A stretch of 64,000 nucleotides of DNA from Prauserella isguenensis (GTDB lineage: Bacteria > Actinomycetota > Actinomycetes > Mycobacteriales > Pseudonocardiaceae), in contig NZ_JACHWU010000001.1 of the NCBI RefSeq assembly GCF_014191605.1, positions 558,001 through 622,000 on the forward strand, given 5' to 3'. Both the position numbers and the translations under genes were made by a program. Under the pieces are notes generated by a model. It was not told where the DNA came from. It searched no databases and saw only the letters and a list, made by a program, of their open reading frames with translations. Shown in pieces: positions 24,242 through 34,128 of the stretch (positions are counted from its first letter, which is position 1; every line of letters begins with the position of its first letter).

Positions 24242-24736
24242 TCACTCGGCCGCGGCGCTCCCCTGCCGGTCGGCAGGCCCCGCCCACTCGAGGATTCGAT
24301 AGTGCAGCCCGGTCGACGACTCGTGCCACGGCCCGGTGGAGTCCGGCGGCGTGCCGATGTCCGGCGCCGTCGTGTCGCCGTCGAAGTGTTCGCGGATCTC
24401 GGTGACCACGACGCGGTCGGCGATCGGCAACGCAGCCCGGTACACCGCCGCGCCGCCCATGACCCACACGTCGCCCGACGCCGCATCGAGCGCCTGCGCC
24501 AGGTCGGAGAACGTCTCGGCGTCGTCCTGCGGGGTGCGGGACAACACGAGGTTGCGCCGTCCCGGCAGGGGCCGGAACCGCGGCGGCAGCGACTCCCACG
24601 TGCGGCGGCCCATGAGCACCGTCGCACCCTCGGTCACGGCACGGAAGTGCTTGAGATCCTCGGGCAGGTGCCACGGCATGGTGCCGTCACGCCCGATGAC
24701 GCCGTTCGCGGACTGCGCCCAGATCAGCCCGATCAC
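24242..24736 (-). CDS. folA: Dihydrofolate reductase
   Basis: 164 residues from GTG 24736, which overlaps the thyA stop by GTGA. Typical DHFR features are [24 protein letters not shown] at the N-terminus, [10 protein letters not shown] near 42-51 and V-M-G-G-A-A-V-Y near 92-99. It regenerates tetrahydrofolate after the thyA reaction. The conserved thyA-folA pair is translationally coupled. Confidence 0.96.
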   Translation of the reverse strand: MIGLIWAQSANGVIGRDGTMPWHLPEDLKHFRAVTEGATVLMGRRTWESLPPRFRPLPGRRNLVLSRTPQDDAETFSDLAQALDAASGDVWVMGGAAVYRAALPIADRVVVTEIREHFDGDTTAPDIGTPPDSTGPWHESSTGLHYRILEWAGPADRQGSAAAE

Positions 24737-25530
24737 ACCGCCACCGGCGCCTTGATCCCGGGATGCGGGTCGTAGCCCTGGATCTCGAAGTGCTCGTAGG
24801 TGTAGTCGAACAGACTGTCCGCCGGCTTCAGGGCCAGCGAGGGGAACGGACGCGCCTCGCGAGAGAGCTGCGTATGCACCTGTTCGAGGTGGTTGTCGTA
24901 GATGTGGCAGTCACCGCCGGTCCAGACGAAGTCACCGACCCGCAGGCCCACCTGGTCGGCGATCATGTGCGTCAACAGCGCGTAGCTCGCGATGTTGAAC
25001 GGAACGCCGAGGAACAGGTCCGCACTGCGCTGGTACAGCTGGCAGGACAGCTCGCCGTCGGCGACGTAGAACTGGAAGAACGCGTGGCACGGCGGCAGCG
25101 CCATCCGCGGGATGTCGGCGACGTTCCACGCCGACACGATGATCCGCCGGGAATCGGGGTTCTCGCGGAGCGTGCGGAGCACCTCGCTGATCTGGTCGAT
25201 GTACTCGCCGTCCGGCGTCGGCCACGACCGCCACTGCACGCCGTAGATCGGCCCGAGGTCGCCGTCCGGCGCGGCCCACTCGTCCCAGATCGTGACGCCG
25301 TTCTCCCGCAGCCAGTTCACGTTGGCGTCGCCGCGCAGGAACCACAGCAGTTCGTAGGCGATCGAACGGAAGTGGACCTTCTTCGTCGTGATCAGCGGAA
25401 ACCCGTCGGACAGCCGATAGCGCAGCTGGTGACCGAAGATCGACCGCGTGCCCGTGCCGGTGCGGTCCGCCTTGTGGGCACCGCCCTCCAACACGTGCTG
25501 AAGCAAGTTCTCATACTGCGTATCCGGCAT
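24733..25530 (-). CDS. thyA: Thymidylate synthase
   Basis: 265 residues, matching ThyA of other bacteria (264). The catalytic Cys is in [19 protein letters not shown] and the C-terminal [10 protein letters not shown] (folate-closing residue) are present. It methylates dUMP with methylene-tetrahydrofolate. It is coupled to folA. Confidence 0.98.
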   Translation of the reverse strand: MPDTQYENLLQHVLEGGAHKADRTGTGTRSIFGHQLRYRLSDGFPLITTKKVHFRSIAYELLWFLRGDANVNWLRENGVTIWDEWAAPDGDLGPIYGVQWRSWPTPDGEYIDQISEVLRTLRENPDSRRIIVSAWNVADIPRMALPPCHAFFQFYVADGELSCQLYQRSADLFLGVPFNIASYALLTHMIADQVGLRVGDFVWTGGDCHIYDNHLEQVHTQLSREARPFPSLALKPADSLFDYTYEHFEIQGYDPHPGIKAPVAV

Positions 25531-25624
25531 GCCCCGATCGTAGGCAGCCGCGCGAAGCGTGTCCGGTTGGGCGGTGGTGGGCGACGGGCGGGCCGTAAGG
25601 ACGAGCGCGGGGCATCATGGCCCC

Positions 25625-26782
25625 ATGGCGGAACACGCGGTCGTGGTGGGCGGCGGAATCGCCGGGCTGGCCACCGCCGCCGCGCTACGGCGCCGGTCGT
25701 GGCAGGTCACGGTGCTGGAGCGAAAACCGTCGATCTCCGAGGTCGGTGCCGGGATCACACTGTGGCCCAACGCGCTTCGGGCGCTCGACGCACTCGGCCT
25801 CGGTGAGCGGATCCGTCGCCTCGGGCTGGTGCAGGCCTCGGGTGGGATCCGCGACAGTCGCGGCCGGTGGCTCACCCGAACCGACACCGACGCGCTGGCC
25901 GCCCGGTTCGGCGACGGCATCGTGATCGTCGAACGCGGCGAGCTGCTGACCACTCTGCGGGAGGCGTGCCGCGACGTCCGGATTCGCACCTCGGCGGAGG
26001 TACGCGCCGTCGACGCGGACGGCGCCGACCCGGATAAAGCCGTGATCCTCGGCAACGGCGAATCCGTGCGTGGCGACGTGGTGATCGGCGCCGACGGTGT
26101 GGGGAGCGCGGTGCGCGGGTCGCTGTGGCCACGCGCCAGGGTCCGCTCGACCGGCATGCTCGCGGCCCGGTTCATCGGCCGGCTCGCCGACCCCGGCGAC
26201 GTGGAGGGTGGTGAAAGCTGGGGGCGCGGCGACTACGCGGGGCTCGCGCCGTTACCCGACGGGCGGCTCTACGTCTTCCTGGTCGTTCCCGTGGCCTCGG
26301 GCGTCCCGTCCGGGCCCGGCGAGGCGCTGCCGTGGCTGCGTCACCGGTTCTCCTCCTGGCACGACCCGCTGCCGCGGCTGCTCGCGAGTGTCGAACCGTC
26401 GCAACTGCTGATCAACGAACTCGCCGACCTTGCGCCACTGCGCACCCTGGTCCATGGGCGAACCGTCCTGGTGGGCGACGCCGCCCACGCCATGACCCCG
26501 AATCTCGGCCAAGGCGCGTGCCAGGCCCTCGAGGATTCCGTCGAGCTCGCGAGCGCCCTCGCCGCCGGAGCGGATCGCGACCCCGCCCAGCGGCTGCGGG
26601 TCTACGACCGTCGACGGCTGCACCGCGTGCATCGGCTGGCGCGCCGCTCCCGCAGCGCAGGAAGGGCGGCAGGGATGCGCGGCCGCATCACGACCACGGT
26701 CCGGAACGCACTCGTCGGCGCCGTCCCGGAGGCCCTGACACTCCGCGCGTTCGACGCCACGCTGGACTGGACACCGCCCTGA
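25625..26782 (+). CDS. FAD-dependent aromatic-type monooxygenase
   Basis: 385 residues from ATG 25625. It has the GxGxxG dinucleotide fold V-V-G-G-G-I-A-G-L at 6-14, the D-G motif V-I-G-A-D-G-V-G-S-A-V-R near 155-166 and the G-D motif V-L-V-G-D-A-A-H-A-M-T-P-N near 281-293, which define class A flavoprotein monooxygenases (salicylate hydroxylase/UbiH/kynurenine monooxygenase relatives). The substrate is not predictable. It stands alone, divergent from thyA. A longer frame from 25559 lacks support. Confidence 0.92.
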   Translation: MAEHAVVVGGGIAGLATAAALRRRSWQVTVLERKPSISEVGAGITLWPNALRALDALGLGERIRRLGLVQASGGIRDSRGRWLTRTDTDALAARFGDGIVIVERGELLTTLREACRDVRIRTSAEVRAVDADGADPDKAVILGNGESVRGDVVIGADGVGSAVRGSLWPRARVRSTGMLAARFIGRLADPGDVEGGESWGRGDYAGLAPLPDGRLYVFLVVPVASGVPSGPGEALPWLRHRFSSWHDPLPRLLASVEPSQLLINELADLAPLRTLVHGRTVLVGDAAHAMTPNLGQGACQALEDSVELASALAAGADRDPAQRLRVYDRRRLHRVHRLARRSRSAGRAAGMRGRITTTVRNALVGAVPEALTLRAFDATLDWTPP

Positions 26783-26858
26783 GCGGTTTCGCGAGCGGGC
26801 GTGGAGCTAGGCCGCGCGTCGAGCCGGCCACCGGCGGTCATCGCCTGTCCTCGCGGGG

Positions 26859-27050
26859 TTACCCGCCCGGCCGAGCCGTGTCGCCGGGCCAGGCGATGCC
26901 CAGGTCCTCGGCGAATCCGGTGGCGATGCGTTCGAGGACGTCGCGTTGCGTGCGCAACAGCTGGTTCTCGACGCGCAGCCATTCCAATTCGGCGCGTTCG
27001 TCGTCGTTCGGCTGTGGCCCACCCGGCCGCGGCCGCTCGTTCCCGGTCAT
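26859..27050 (-). CDS. 63-residue coiled-coil protein, IS3-OrfA-zipper-like
   Basis: A short protein whose centre (E-R-A-E-L-E-W-L-R-V-E-N-Q-L-L-R-T-Q-R-D-V-L-E-R-I) is a clear leucine-zipper coiled coil. It resembles the end of IS3/IS911 OrfA proteins, but the HTH, OrfB and inverted repeats of an element are absent. It ends with a Pro/Gly-rich tail. It lies 21 bp downstream of the DadA-like gene on the same strand and may be co-transcribed. Function unknown. Confidence 0.55.
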   Translation of the reverse strand: MTGNERPRPGGPQPNDDERAELEWLRVENQLLRTQRDVLERIATGFAEDLGIAWPGDTARPGG

Positions 27051-27071
27051 ACCTGCAGCTTTCGCCGGTGG

Positions 27072-28334
27072 TCAGCGGAGCGGGTCGAACTCGTGGAGCG
27101 CGTCCGGCCGTTTGCCGGTCACGATCTGCTCGGCGAGCAGACGCCCGGTGGCGGGACCCTGCGTCAGGCCCCACATGCCGTGGCCTCCCGCCGCGTACAC
27201 GTTGGGTGCGTTCGTGGCGCCGATGATGGGCTTGCCGTCGTGGGTGACCGGGCGGGCGCCGACCCATTCGTCGGTGCGTTCCTCCCAGCGGACCCCGTTC
27301 AGCAGCGGGCGGGCCGATTCGACGACGGCGTCGATCCGCGCGGGGTCGAGCGCATCGTCCACGCGGCGGAACTCCATGGTCCCTGCGACCCGCAACGCAC
27401 CCTGATACGGCGTGCAGGCCACGCGGATCCCCGGCAGGTACATCGGACCGGTCACCGGCTCGTCGGTGGGCACGGTGAACGAGTAGCCACGACCGGCGCG
27501 GACCGGCACCCGGATCCCGAACCGGCGACCGAGCCGGCTGAACCACGCACCGCCCGCCAGGACTGCGACGTGCGCCGACACCGTGGCCGACTCCGTCGAC
27601 CTCAGCGTCACGGCTTGATCGTGGGGCCGCACGCCGGCCACGTCGAAACCCTCGCGGATGACACCGCCTCGGGCGCGCACGGAGTCGGCGAGCGCCCCCG
27701 CGAACCCACCCGGGTCGATGTAGCGCTGCCCGTCGAGGCGGACCCCTTCGCCGAGCCGGTCGGACGCCTGCGGCAGGCGGTCCCGCAGCTCACCGGCGCT
27801 CAGCCGCTGGTACGAGACGTCCTGGCCCGCGTCGCCGAGCCGGTCGAACTCGCCGGTCAGCACGGCGGCCTGGTCGTGGTTCTCGAAAGCGGCAGTGATC
27901 GGAGCGTGCACCGCGTGGGTGTCCACACCGCCGGCGGCGAGGGTGTCGTAGGCCTTCAAGCTCTCGACGTTGAGCGGCAGGTTCGCGCGGGCCACGCGGT
28001 CCCAGCCGCTCGTGGTGCAACGCGCGGCGAAGCGGAGCAGGAACCGCCAGAGCGCCGGGTCGATCCTGGCCGGTACGTGCAGGGGTGCCGTGCGGTCGAA
28101 CAGCGAGCGCAGCCCGTAGCGGAGCACGCCGGGGTCGTTGAGCGGCAGCGCCAGCCCCGGCGAGAGCCAGCCCGCGTTGCCCCAGGACGCACCCGCGGCC
28201 ACGCCCCGGCGGTCGACGACGGTCACCTCGACCCCGTGTTCCTGCAGGAACCAGGCGGTCGACAACCCGACCACGCCTGCTCCGACGACGACCGCCGTCC
28301 GCGGGTGATCGGAGCTGCCTGCGGCGTTGAGCAT
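27072..28334 (-). CDS. DadA-like FAD-dependent D-amino-acid dehydrogenase / DAO family
   Basis: 420 residues from ATG 28334 with GGAAGG upstream. The N-terminal FAD-binding motif is V-V-V-G-A-G-V-V-G-L-S-T-A-W near 15-28, with S-W-G-N-A-G-W-L-S-P-G about 50-62 as in DadA. The C-terminal G-A-R-P-V-T-H-D-G-K-P-I-I-G and G-G-H-G-M-W-G-L-T-Q-G-P complete the family pattern. It likely deaminates an amino acid oxidatively and passes electrons to the respiratory chain. The divergent PucR regulator is its probable controller. Confidence 0.92.
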   Translation of the reverse strand: MLNAAGSSDHPRTAVVVGAGVVGLSTAWFLQEHGVEVTVVDRRGVAAGASWGNAGWLSPGLALPLNDPGVLRYGLRSLFDRTAPLHVPARIDPALWRFLLRFAARCTTSGWDRVARANLPLNVESLKAYDTLAAGGVDTHAVHAPITAAFENHDQAAVLTGEFDRLGDAGQDVSYQRLSAGELRDRLPQASDRLGEGVRLDGQRYIDPGGFAGALADSVRARGGVIREGFDVAGVRPHDQAVTLRSTESATVSAHVAVLAGGAWFSRLGRRFGIRVPVRAGRGYSFTVPTDEPVTGPMYLPGIRVACTPYQGALRVAGTMEFRRVDDALDPARIDAVVESARPLLNGVRWEERTDEWVGARPVTHDGKPIIGATNAPNVYAAGGHGMWGLTQGPATGRLLAEQIVTGKRPDALHEFDPLR

Positions 28335-28501
28335 GAGTACCTTCCCGTGTCCGGTCCGACTCCTGTGAGCATGACCGAACCGGGCCGCCACCGGGTTGTG
28401 CGAAATCGACAAACTCGGCTTGCGGGATTGTCCGGATCGGCCAGCGTACGATCGGCTCATCCGGGCGGTGTCCCGGCGGATTCGCGCAGGGCTGGTCGTG
28501 C

Positions 28502-30040
28502 ATGGTCAGGCTGGATCGCCTCATCAACGTGCTGGGCGGTTACGACGTACGTGCCGCGGGCCACAACCGGAGCAGGGACGCGGAGCTGCACAGCGTGGCG
28601 ATGCACGACCCGGCGGGCGAGGGGCCGGTCCTCGGCGACGCACTGCTGGCGGTCGGCGTCCCCGATGGCGCCCGTGCGCTCGAACTGGCGCGTGCCGCCC
28701 AGGCCAGGGCCGTACTGATCCGGGTCGACGGCGAGCTCGGCGAGGACGTCGTCGCTACGGCCAAGGCTGCAGAGATCTGCCTGTTGCTGGTGCCCGGGGA
28801 AGTGTCGTGGAGCCAGGTGGCGGGCGTCGTGTACGGCCTGGTGCTCGAGGGGCGGGAGACCGAGGCGGGCCGAGGGCCGAGTGACCTGTTCACCCTCGCC
28901 GACAGCATCGCCGCCGGTGTCGGGGCCCCGGTGACGATCGAGGATCAGCTGTCCCGCGTCATGGCCTACTCGAGCGTCCAGCACGACACCGACGCGGCCC
29001 GGCTCGACACGATCCTCGGCAGGCGCGTGCCGGAGCGGGTGCGGACACTGTTCGACGAGCGCGGCGTGTTCGGGCACCTGGCGGTGTCCGACGAACCGCT
29101 TCACGTCACCGGCGAACCGGAACACGGGTTACAGGACCGGACCGTCGTCGCGGTGCGCGCGGGCCGTGAACTCCTGGGATCGCTGTGGGTCACGTGTGAC
29201 GGCCCGCTCGATGCGGTCCGCACGCGGGTTCTCGCCGACGGCGCCCACACGGTGGCACTACACCTGCTGCGTTCCCGGGTGAGCGCCGATCTGGAACGAC
29301 AGGTCGAATCGGAGCTGGTGATCCAGTTACTGGAAGGCACTCCCGACGCGACCGCCGTCATCGGCAAACTCGGCCTTCCACCGCGACGTCACCGCGTCAT
29401 CGCACTGCAGGCACACACGGCGGCCGAACGGAACGCCGCGATTCTGCTGGCCTTCGAGCGGGCGACCACCGGTTTCGGCTGGTCGCGCCCAGGCAGGACA
29501 ACATTGTTCGGCAACACCGTCTACACCGTGCTTCCGTGCGGCGACGACCCCGCGCCCGCACTCGACTGGCTGCACGAACTCGGACAGGGGCTGCCGGTCC
29601 ACACGAGCCTCGCCGCGGGCGTCGGCGGACCCGCCGAACCCGGCGAGATCCCGGCGAGCAGGCAGGAGGCGGACGAGAGCCTCGCCCTGCACGCGGCACG
29701 GGCGGCCACCGAACCGGTCTGCTACGACGAAGCCTGGGACGAGATCCTGCTGCAGCGGCTCCGAACCGCGGCCACCGCGGGACGAGTCCCGTCGCGGGGA
29801 CCGATCGCGCACCTGGCGCGCCACGACGACGCGCACGGCACCCGATTGCTGCCCACGCTCCACGCGTGGCTCGAGGCGCAGGGCGACCTGAACGCCGCGG
29901 CCGACCACCTCGAGGTCCACCCCAACACCGTCCGGAACCGCCTGCGCAAGATGTCCGAACTCGCCGATCTACGCCTCGACGAACCACGCAAACGCCTCGC
30001 GATGCTGATCACCCTCGCCATCGGCGAACACGAACGATAA
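28502..30040 (+). CDS. PucR/CdaR-family transcriptional regulator
   Basis: 512 residues. The N-terminal half is a PucR-type sensory region, with a GGDEF-like degenerate middle part (about 255-400). The C-terminal HTH_30 domain reads L-N-A-A-A-D-H-L-E-V-H-P-N-T-V-R-N-R-L near 467-485. It typically responds to amines, purines or amino acids and activates a neighbouring catabolic gene, here the divergent DadA-like oxidase. At least two rare TTA leucine codons (at G-L-Q-D and I-Q-L-L) suggest that translation could depend on the rare leucyl tRNA (bldA-type control in Streptomyces). That is inference. Confidence 0.92.
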   Translation: MVRLDRLINVLGGYDVRAAGHNRSRDAELHSVAMHDPAGEGPVLGDALLAVGVPDGARALELARAAQARAVLIRVDGELGEDVVATAKAAEICLLLVPGEVSWSQVAGVVYGLVLEGRETEAGRGPSDLFTLADSIAAGVGAPVTIEDQLSRVMAYSSVQHDTDAARLDTILGRRVPERVRTLFDERGVFGHLAVSDEPLHVTGEPEHGLQDRTVVAVRAGRELLGSLWVTCDGPLDAVRTRVLADGAHTVALHLLRSRVSADLERQVESELVIQLLEGTPDATAVIGKLGLPPRRHRVIALQAHTAAERNAAILLAFERATTGFGWSRPGRTTLFGNTVYTVLPCGDDPAPALDWLHELGQGLPVHTSLAAGVGGPAEPGEIPASRQEADESLALHAARAATEPVCYDEAWDEILLQRLRTAATAGRVPSRGPIAHLARHDDAHGTRLLPTLHAWLEAQGDLNAAADHLEVHPNTVRNRLRKMSELADLRLDEPRKRLAMLITLAIGEHER

Positions 30041-30043
30041 GCC

Positions 30044-30169
30044 CGTGTTGTGCCTTCAGGGGCGCGTGTTGTGCCTTCGGGGGCCCGTGTCGTGCCTTCA
30101 GGGGCGCGTGTTGTGCCTTCAGGGGCGCGTGCTCTGCATTCGGGCCCGCGTGTCCTGCGTTCGGGCTTC
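30044..30169. repeat. Six tandem 21-bp repeats
   Basis: Units start CGTGTTGTGCCTTCAGGGGC and run uninterrupted with period 21 at 30044, 30065, 30086, 30107, 30128 and 30149. The first four are nearly identical and the last two diverged. They begin 4 bp after the PucR stop and end about 95 bp before the sulfatase start. There are no spacers, so this is not CRISPR. Confidence 0.92.
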
Positions 30170-30264
30170 GCGCCGTAGGCGCCCCCGACGTCGTCCTGAC
30201 GCTGCTCACACATCCCGTCGTGATCATGGTTCGCATGGCTGCGGGGTTCGACGGGAGAAGCGGT

Positions 30265-31866
30265 GTGCGAACGCTCGCGGCGTTGCTGGCGACGGTGCTG
30301 CTCGGCGCGGTCGCGCTGACCGGATGCAGCGCGCCCGCCCGGACGCAGGAGCCGGAACCGAAGCGCAAGCCCAACGTGGTCGTGGTGATGACCGACGACC
30401 AGTGGCTCGAGTCCATGCGCGTCATGCCGCGGACGCAGCACCTGATCGGTGACGCCGGAGTGACGTTCGACCGGAACTACGCGTCGTTCCCCCTGTGCTG
30501 CCCGTCACGCTCGACATTCCTCAGTGGACAGTTCGCGCACAACAACGGCGTTCGGCACAACTATCCGCCACAGGGCGGCTACCTCAACCTCGACGAGCAG
30601 GACACCCTGCCCGTGTGGATGCAGCGGGCCGGGTACACCACCTCGCACATCGGCAAGTACCCGAACGGCTACGGCTACCGGGACGAGACGGAGGTGCCAC
30701 CCGGCTGGGACGAATGGCGCGGCTCCGTCGACCCCACCACGTATCGCATGTGGGGATACCGGCTCAACGAGAACGGCAAGCTGCACACCTACGGCAGGCC
30801 GCACGTCGAGGACCCGGAGCTCTACCAGACCGACGTGTACCGCGACAAAGGCGCGGACTTCATCGCCCGCCACGCGACGTCACGTAAGCCGTTCTTCCTG
30901 AGCATGGCCTTCCTGGCCCCGCACTCGGAGAACACGGGCGTCGGGCCCGCGCCGCGGCCCGCACCGCGCCACGAGGGCGCGTTCGCCGACGAACCCCTGC
31001 CCAGCGGTCCCGCCTTCAACGAGAAGGACCTGGGCGACAAACCGTCCTTCCTGCAACGCAGGCCACGGCTCGACACGGCAGACCGGTCCAGGCTCACCGA
31101 GAGCTACCGGGGTCGACTGGCATCGCTGCGGGCCGTGGACGAGGCCGTGCAGAAGCTGGTCGACACGCTGCGAGCCACCGGCCAACTGGACAACACGTAC
31201 GTCCTGTTCACATCGGACAACGGGTTCTTCTTCGGCCAACATCGCGTGCACACCGGCAAGTACCTGCCGCACGAGGCGTCGGCGCACGTGCCGATGCTGA
31301 TCCGCGGCCCCGGCCTTCCGGCGGGCCGCCACTCCCGGGAACTGACCGGCAATGCCGACCTGACCGCGACGATCGCGGAGATCGCCCGAGCCGAGCCGGG
31401 CCACGCACTCGACGGGCGGTCCCTGCTGCCGTTCGCCGAGCATCCGCAGCGACGCACCACACGGCCGGTGCTGCACGAAGCCGCGACCGGTGCCCAGCCC
31501 GACGCACTGAAGGCCGACAGCGAGCGCGGTCTCGAGGGCGCGTCCGGCCGAGCCGCCGCGGAGGGCAACCTGGACCAGGAAGGCACGGCGTGGTCCAGGG
31601 TCGAGACCGACGAGCAGGAGAAGGGGGAGATCACCTCGGCGTCCTACGAGGCGATCCGCACCGACCGGTACCTCTACATCCGCTATGCCAGCGGGGATCG
31701 GGAGCTCTACGACCTGCGCACCGACCCGCACGAGCTGACCTCACGGCACGACGATCCCCGGTACACCGCGCCACGCCGTTTCCTCGACCGGCAACTGGAC
31801 GAGCTCCAGGACTGCCGGGGCGAGGAGTGCCGAACGGACATTTCGCCGGCTCCCGCGCCGACGTAA
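30265..31866 (+). CDS. Secreted lipoprotein sulfatase
   Basis: 533 residues from GTG 30265, which has GGGAG at optimal spacing and yields an immediate lipoprotein signal peptide (L-L-A-T-V-L-L-G-A-V-A-L-T-G-C, lipid Cys about residue 21). ATGs at 30226 and 30235 are less likely. The sulfatase core has N-V-V-V-V-M-T-D-D-Q near 39-48 and the formylglycine motif C78-C-P-S-R, whose Cys78 should be oxidised by a formylglycine-generating enzyme. F-T-S-D-N-G-F-F-F-G-Q-H is the second metal site. It resembles arylsulfatase A/N-acetylglucosamine-6-sulfatase-type enzymes that remove sulfate from sugars outside the cell. Confidence 0.93.
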   Translation: MRTLAALLATVLLGAVALTGCSAPARTQEPEPKRKPNVVVVMTDDQWLESMRVMPRTQHLIGDAGVTFDRNYASFPLCCPSRSTFLSGQFAHNNGVRHNYPPQGGYLNLDEQDTLPVWMQRAGYTTSHIGKYPNGYGYRDETEVPPGWDEWRGSVDPTTYRMWGYRLNENGKLHTYGRPHVEDPELYQTDVYRDKGADFIARHATSRKPFFLSMAFLAPHSENTGVGPAPRPAPRHEGAFADEPLPSGPAFNEKDLGDKPSFLQRRPRLDTADRSRLTESYRGRLASLRAVDEAVQKLVDTLRATGQLDNTYVLFTSDNGFFFGQHRVHTGKYLPHEASAHVPMLIRGPGLPAGRHSRELTGNADLTATIAEIARAEPGHALDGRSLLPFAEHPQRRTTRPVLHEAATGAQPDALKADSERGLEGASGRAAAEGNLDQEGTAWSRVETDEQEKGEITSASYEAIRTDRYLYIRYASGDRELYDLRTDPHELTSRHDDPRYTAPRRFLDRQLDELQDCRGEECRTDISPAPAPT

Positions 31867-31891
31867 CGAACGCGCCTGTCAGCGGGTTCCG

Positions 31892-32551
31892 CTACGACTC
31901 CACACCCAGGCCCACTGGGCACGACACCCCAGTGCCGCCGAGGCCGCAGTAACCGTTCGGCACCTTGGAGAGGTACTGCTGGTGGTAGTCCTCGGCGTAG
32001 TAGAACTCGCCGAGCGGCGCGAGTTCGGTGGTGATCTCACCCTGGCCCGCTGCACGCAGCGCCTGCTGGAACGCCTCCCGCGACGACTCGGCGACGGCGC
32101 GCTGCTCGTCGCCGTCGTAGTAGATCGCGGAGCGGTACTGGGTGCCGACGTCGTTGCCCTGCCGCATCCCCTGCGTCGGGTCGTGGCCCTCCCAGAAGAC
32201 CTTCAACAGGTGCTCGTAGCTCACCCGCGTCGGGTCGTAGACGACGAGCACCGCCTCGGTGTGGCCCGTCAGTGCGGTGCACACCTCGTCGTACGTCGGG
32301 TTCGGCGTGTGGCCGCCCGCGTAGCCGACGGCCGTCGAGTACACCCCGTCGGTCATCCAGAACAGCCGCTCGGCGCCCCAGAAGCAGCCGAGGCCGAACA
32401 CCGCGGTGCGCATGCCCTCCGGGAACGGCGGTTTGATACGCCGGTCCGGATACACCGCGTGCAGTTCCGGCGTCACCAGCGGTTCGGTGCGACCCGGAAG
32501 GGACTCGTCCGCGGAGACCCGGCGCGTCTTGTCTCGACCGAAAAGCGACAT
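31892..32551 (-). CDS. msrA: Peptide methionine sulfoxide reductase A
   Basis: 219 residues from ATG 32551. The catalytic Cys56 is in G-L-G-C-F-W-G-A-E, and resolving Cys residues lie in the C-terminal [26 protein letters not shown] and T-Q-Y-R-S-A-I-Y are family motifs. It reduces methionine-S-sulfoxide in proteins. The C-terminal extension with a second Cys is of the longer MsrA type. It is convergent with the sulfatase. Confidence 0.96.
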   Translation of the reverse strand: MSLFGRDKTRRVSADESLPGRTEPLVTPELHAVYPDRRIKPPFPEGMRTAVFGLGCFWGAERLFWMTDGVYSTAVGYAGGHTPNPTYDEVCTALTGHTEAVLVVYDPTRVSYEHLLKVFWEGHDPTQGMRQGNDVGTQYRSAIYYDGDEQRAVAESSREAFQQALRAAGQGEITTELAPLGEFYYAEDYHQQYLSKVPNGYCGLGGTGVSCPVGLGVES

Positions 32552-32700
32552 ACAGCCATGGTAGGCGACACATTCTCGCGCGAACCGCTGATAACAACCG
32601 TGCATCGGCCAGTACTGTGCTCGGCGTACGCGCGGCCGCCGGAACGGCGAGCGGCCCCGCCCGCGCCCACCCGAGCACGAAGACCCACAGGGGAGCCCGC

Positions 32701-33924
32701 ATGAGCTGGCAAGAAGAGCTGCGACGTCTCGATGCCCAGCTCACCGCCGGTGCCCTCACCGAGGCCGAACACCGGCGCAAACGGGACGAGATCCTCGCCG
32801 AGGCCTCCTCCGACGGCGACGGCGGTGGAAATGGCGGTGGCCACGGCGACGGCGGTGGCACCAGCAACACCGGTGACGGCGACCCCTCGCCGCAGCAGGG
32901 CGCCACCGGCCGGTCGACGACGGCCCCTGCCGCCGGGTCCGGGGAGCAAACCTCCGACGGGCCGACGTGGGCGGCCGCCAACCCCGCAGCCGCCGCGCAG
33001 CTGTCCGCGAGCCGCGACTCCTCCGACGTCCGGCCCGACGCGAACCGGCCGAGCTCGTCGCAGAACCGCTCGTCGCTGAACCCGTCGTCGCAGCCGCCCT
33101 CGACGGCCCGCCGGGCACCCGCTCCCCTGTTCGTGCCGCACACGCCCGCGAACGGCTCCACCAGGCCGGCCGAGCAGGGCCAGTTCGGTGCGGGCCTGCC
33201 GCCGGTGGACATTGACGAGACGTCCCAGGCGAGCGACTATCCCGACTTCTCGGCACCTGCGAAGAAGCGCAGAGGCACCTGGATCGTCGTGCCGCTGGTG
33301 ATCCTCCTGGTCCTCGGTGGCGTGATCGGCGGTGCATGGTGGCTCGGCACCTCCGGGGACGGCGCGACCTCATCCGCTCCGGCGTCCGACACGCTGGCCG
33401 ACCCGGACGGCGACGACGAGGGCGGCGGCGAGGGCAGCGGCGACGAGGCCTCACTCAGCGACCGCCTTCCCGAACTGCCCGGCGAGCCGAGTCCTGACAA
33501 CTCGACGATGTCGGTCGACCGCGCCCTCGACCTGGGATTCATCACCGACGTCGACGCCGAGTCGATGCGCAAGTTCGGCGTGGCCGACCTCGTCTACCGC
33601 GCCTCCGCCGAGGGCCGACAGGGTTACAGCCTCCTCGTGGCACGTAGCCCCAGCGAGCAGAAGGCCGTGGGCCTGCAGCGCGCCATGAACACGACCCTGG
33701 TCAAGGAAGGGTTCAGCAACGGGCGGCTGCACGACGACCCGCGGTTCATCTCCTTCACCGGCGAGCAAGCCGACGGCCGGGTGAGCATCGTCTGGTACGC
33801 GTCCGGCAACAAGGCCGTCGGCATCGGCGTCTCCCAGCCGACCGGCGGCGACGAGCGGAAACTGATCGGCCGTCTCGAGGAAACCCTCACCTCCCTGCAG
33901 GACGCGCTCCCCGCGTCGTCGTGA
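32701..33924 (+). CDS. Single-pass membrane protein with SHOCT-like N-terminus (paralogue A)
   Basis: 407 residues from ATG 32701. The N-terminus [20 protein letters not shown] is a short helical-hairpin motif like SHOCT or tail-interaction modules. It is followed by about 165 disordered Gly/Ser/Pro residues, one membrane helix (about 202-222, [15 protein letters not shown]), an acidic linker, and an outside domain of about 140 residues ([15 protein letters not shown] onward). The next gene has the same architecture and N-terminal motif, so the two are paralogues. Function unknown. They head the glycan-like region. Confidence 0.85.
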   Translation: MSWQEELRRLDAQLTAGALTEAEHRRKRDEILAEASSDGDGGGNGGGHGDGGGTSNTGDGDPSPQQGATGRSTTAPAAGSGEQTSDGPTWAAANPAAAAQLSASRDSSDVRPDANRPSSSQNRSSLNPSSQPPSTARRAPAPLFVPHTPANGSTRPAEQGQFGAGLPPVDIDETSQASDYPDFSAPAKKRRGTWIVVPLVILLVLGGVIGGAWWLGTSGDGATSSAPASDTLADPDGDDEGGGEGSGDEASLSDRLPELPGEPSPDNSTMSVDRALDLGFITDVDAESMRKFGVADLVYRASAEGRQGYSLLVARSPSEQKAVGLQRAMNTTLVKEGFSNGRLHDDPRFISFTGEQADGRVSIVWYASGNKAVGIGVSQPTGGDERKLIGRLEETLTSLQDALPASS

Positions 33925-34128
33925 AGCCGCGGCGGTCGGGTTCCGCCACCCACGTGGACGAGCACGTCGTTCGAAAGAAGCGTTCCGGTGACCGGCCGGA
34001 ATCGGCGAGGTCACAAAATGACCCACGCCTCCTCACGGCCTGCACGCCGTGCAGAATGAGCGCAGTTCGAACACATCGCAGGAAGCGGCCGCCCGTGCCG
34101 GCGGCGCTGATCGAGCAGGGGGTACGTG

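Noticed and set aside
24733-25625. Riboswitch or attenuator upstream of thyA
   Set aside because: Fewer than 100 bp separate thyA from the divergent monooxygenase, and no conserved structure is visible.
26859-27050. IS3-family insertion sequence
   Set aside because: Only the zipper-like part is present, with no OrfB, no inverted repeats and no target duplication seen.
30044-30169. Possible CRISPR array
   Set aside because: The 21-bp units are directly adjacent with no spacers, and no cas gene is near.
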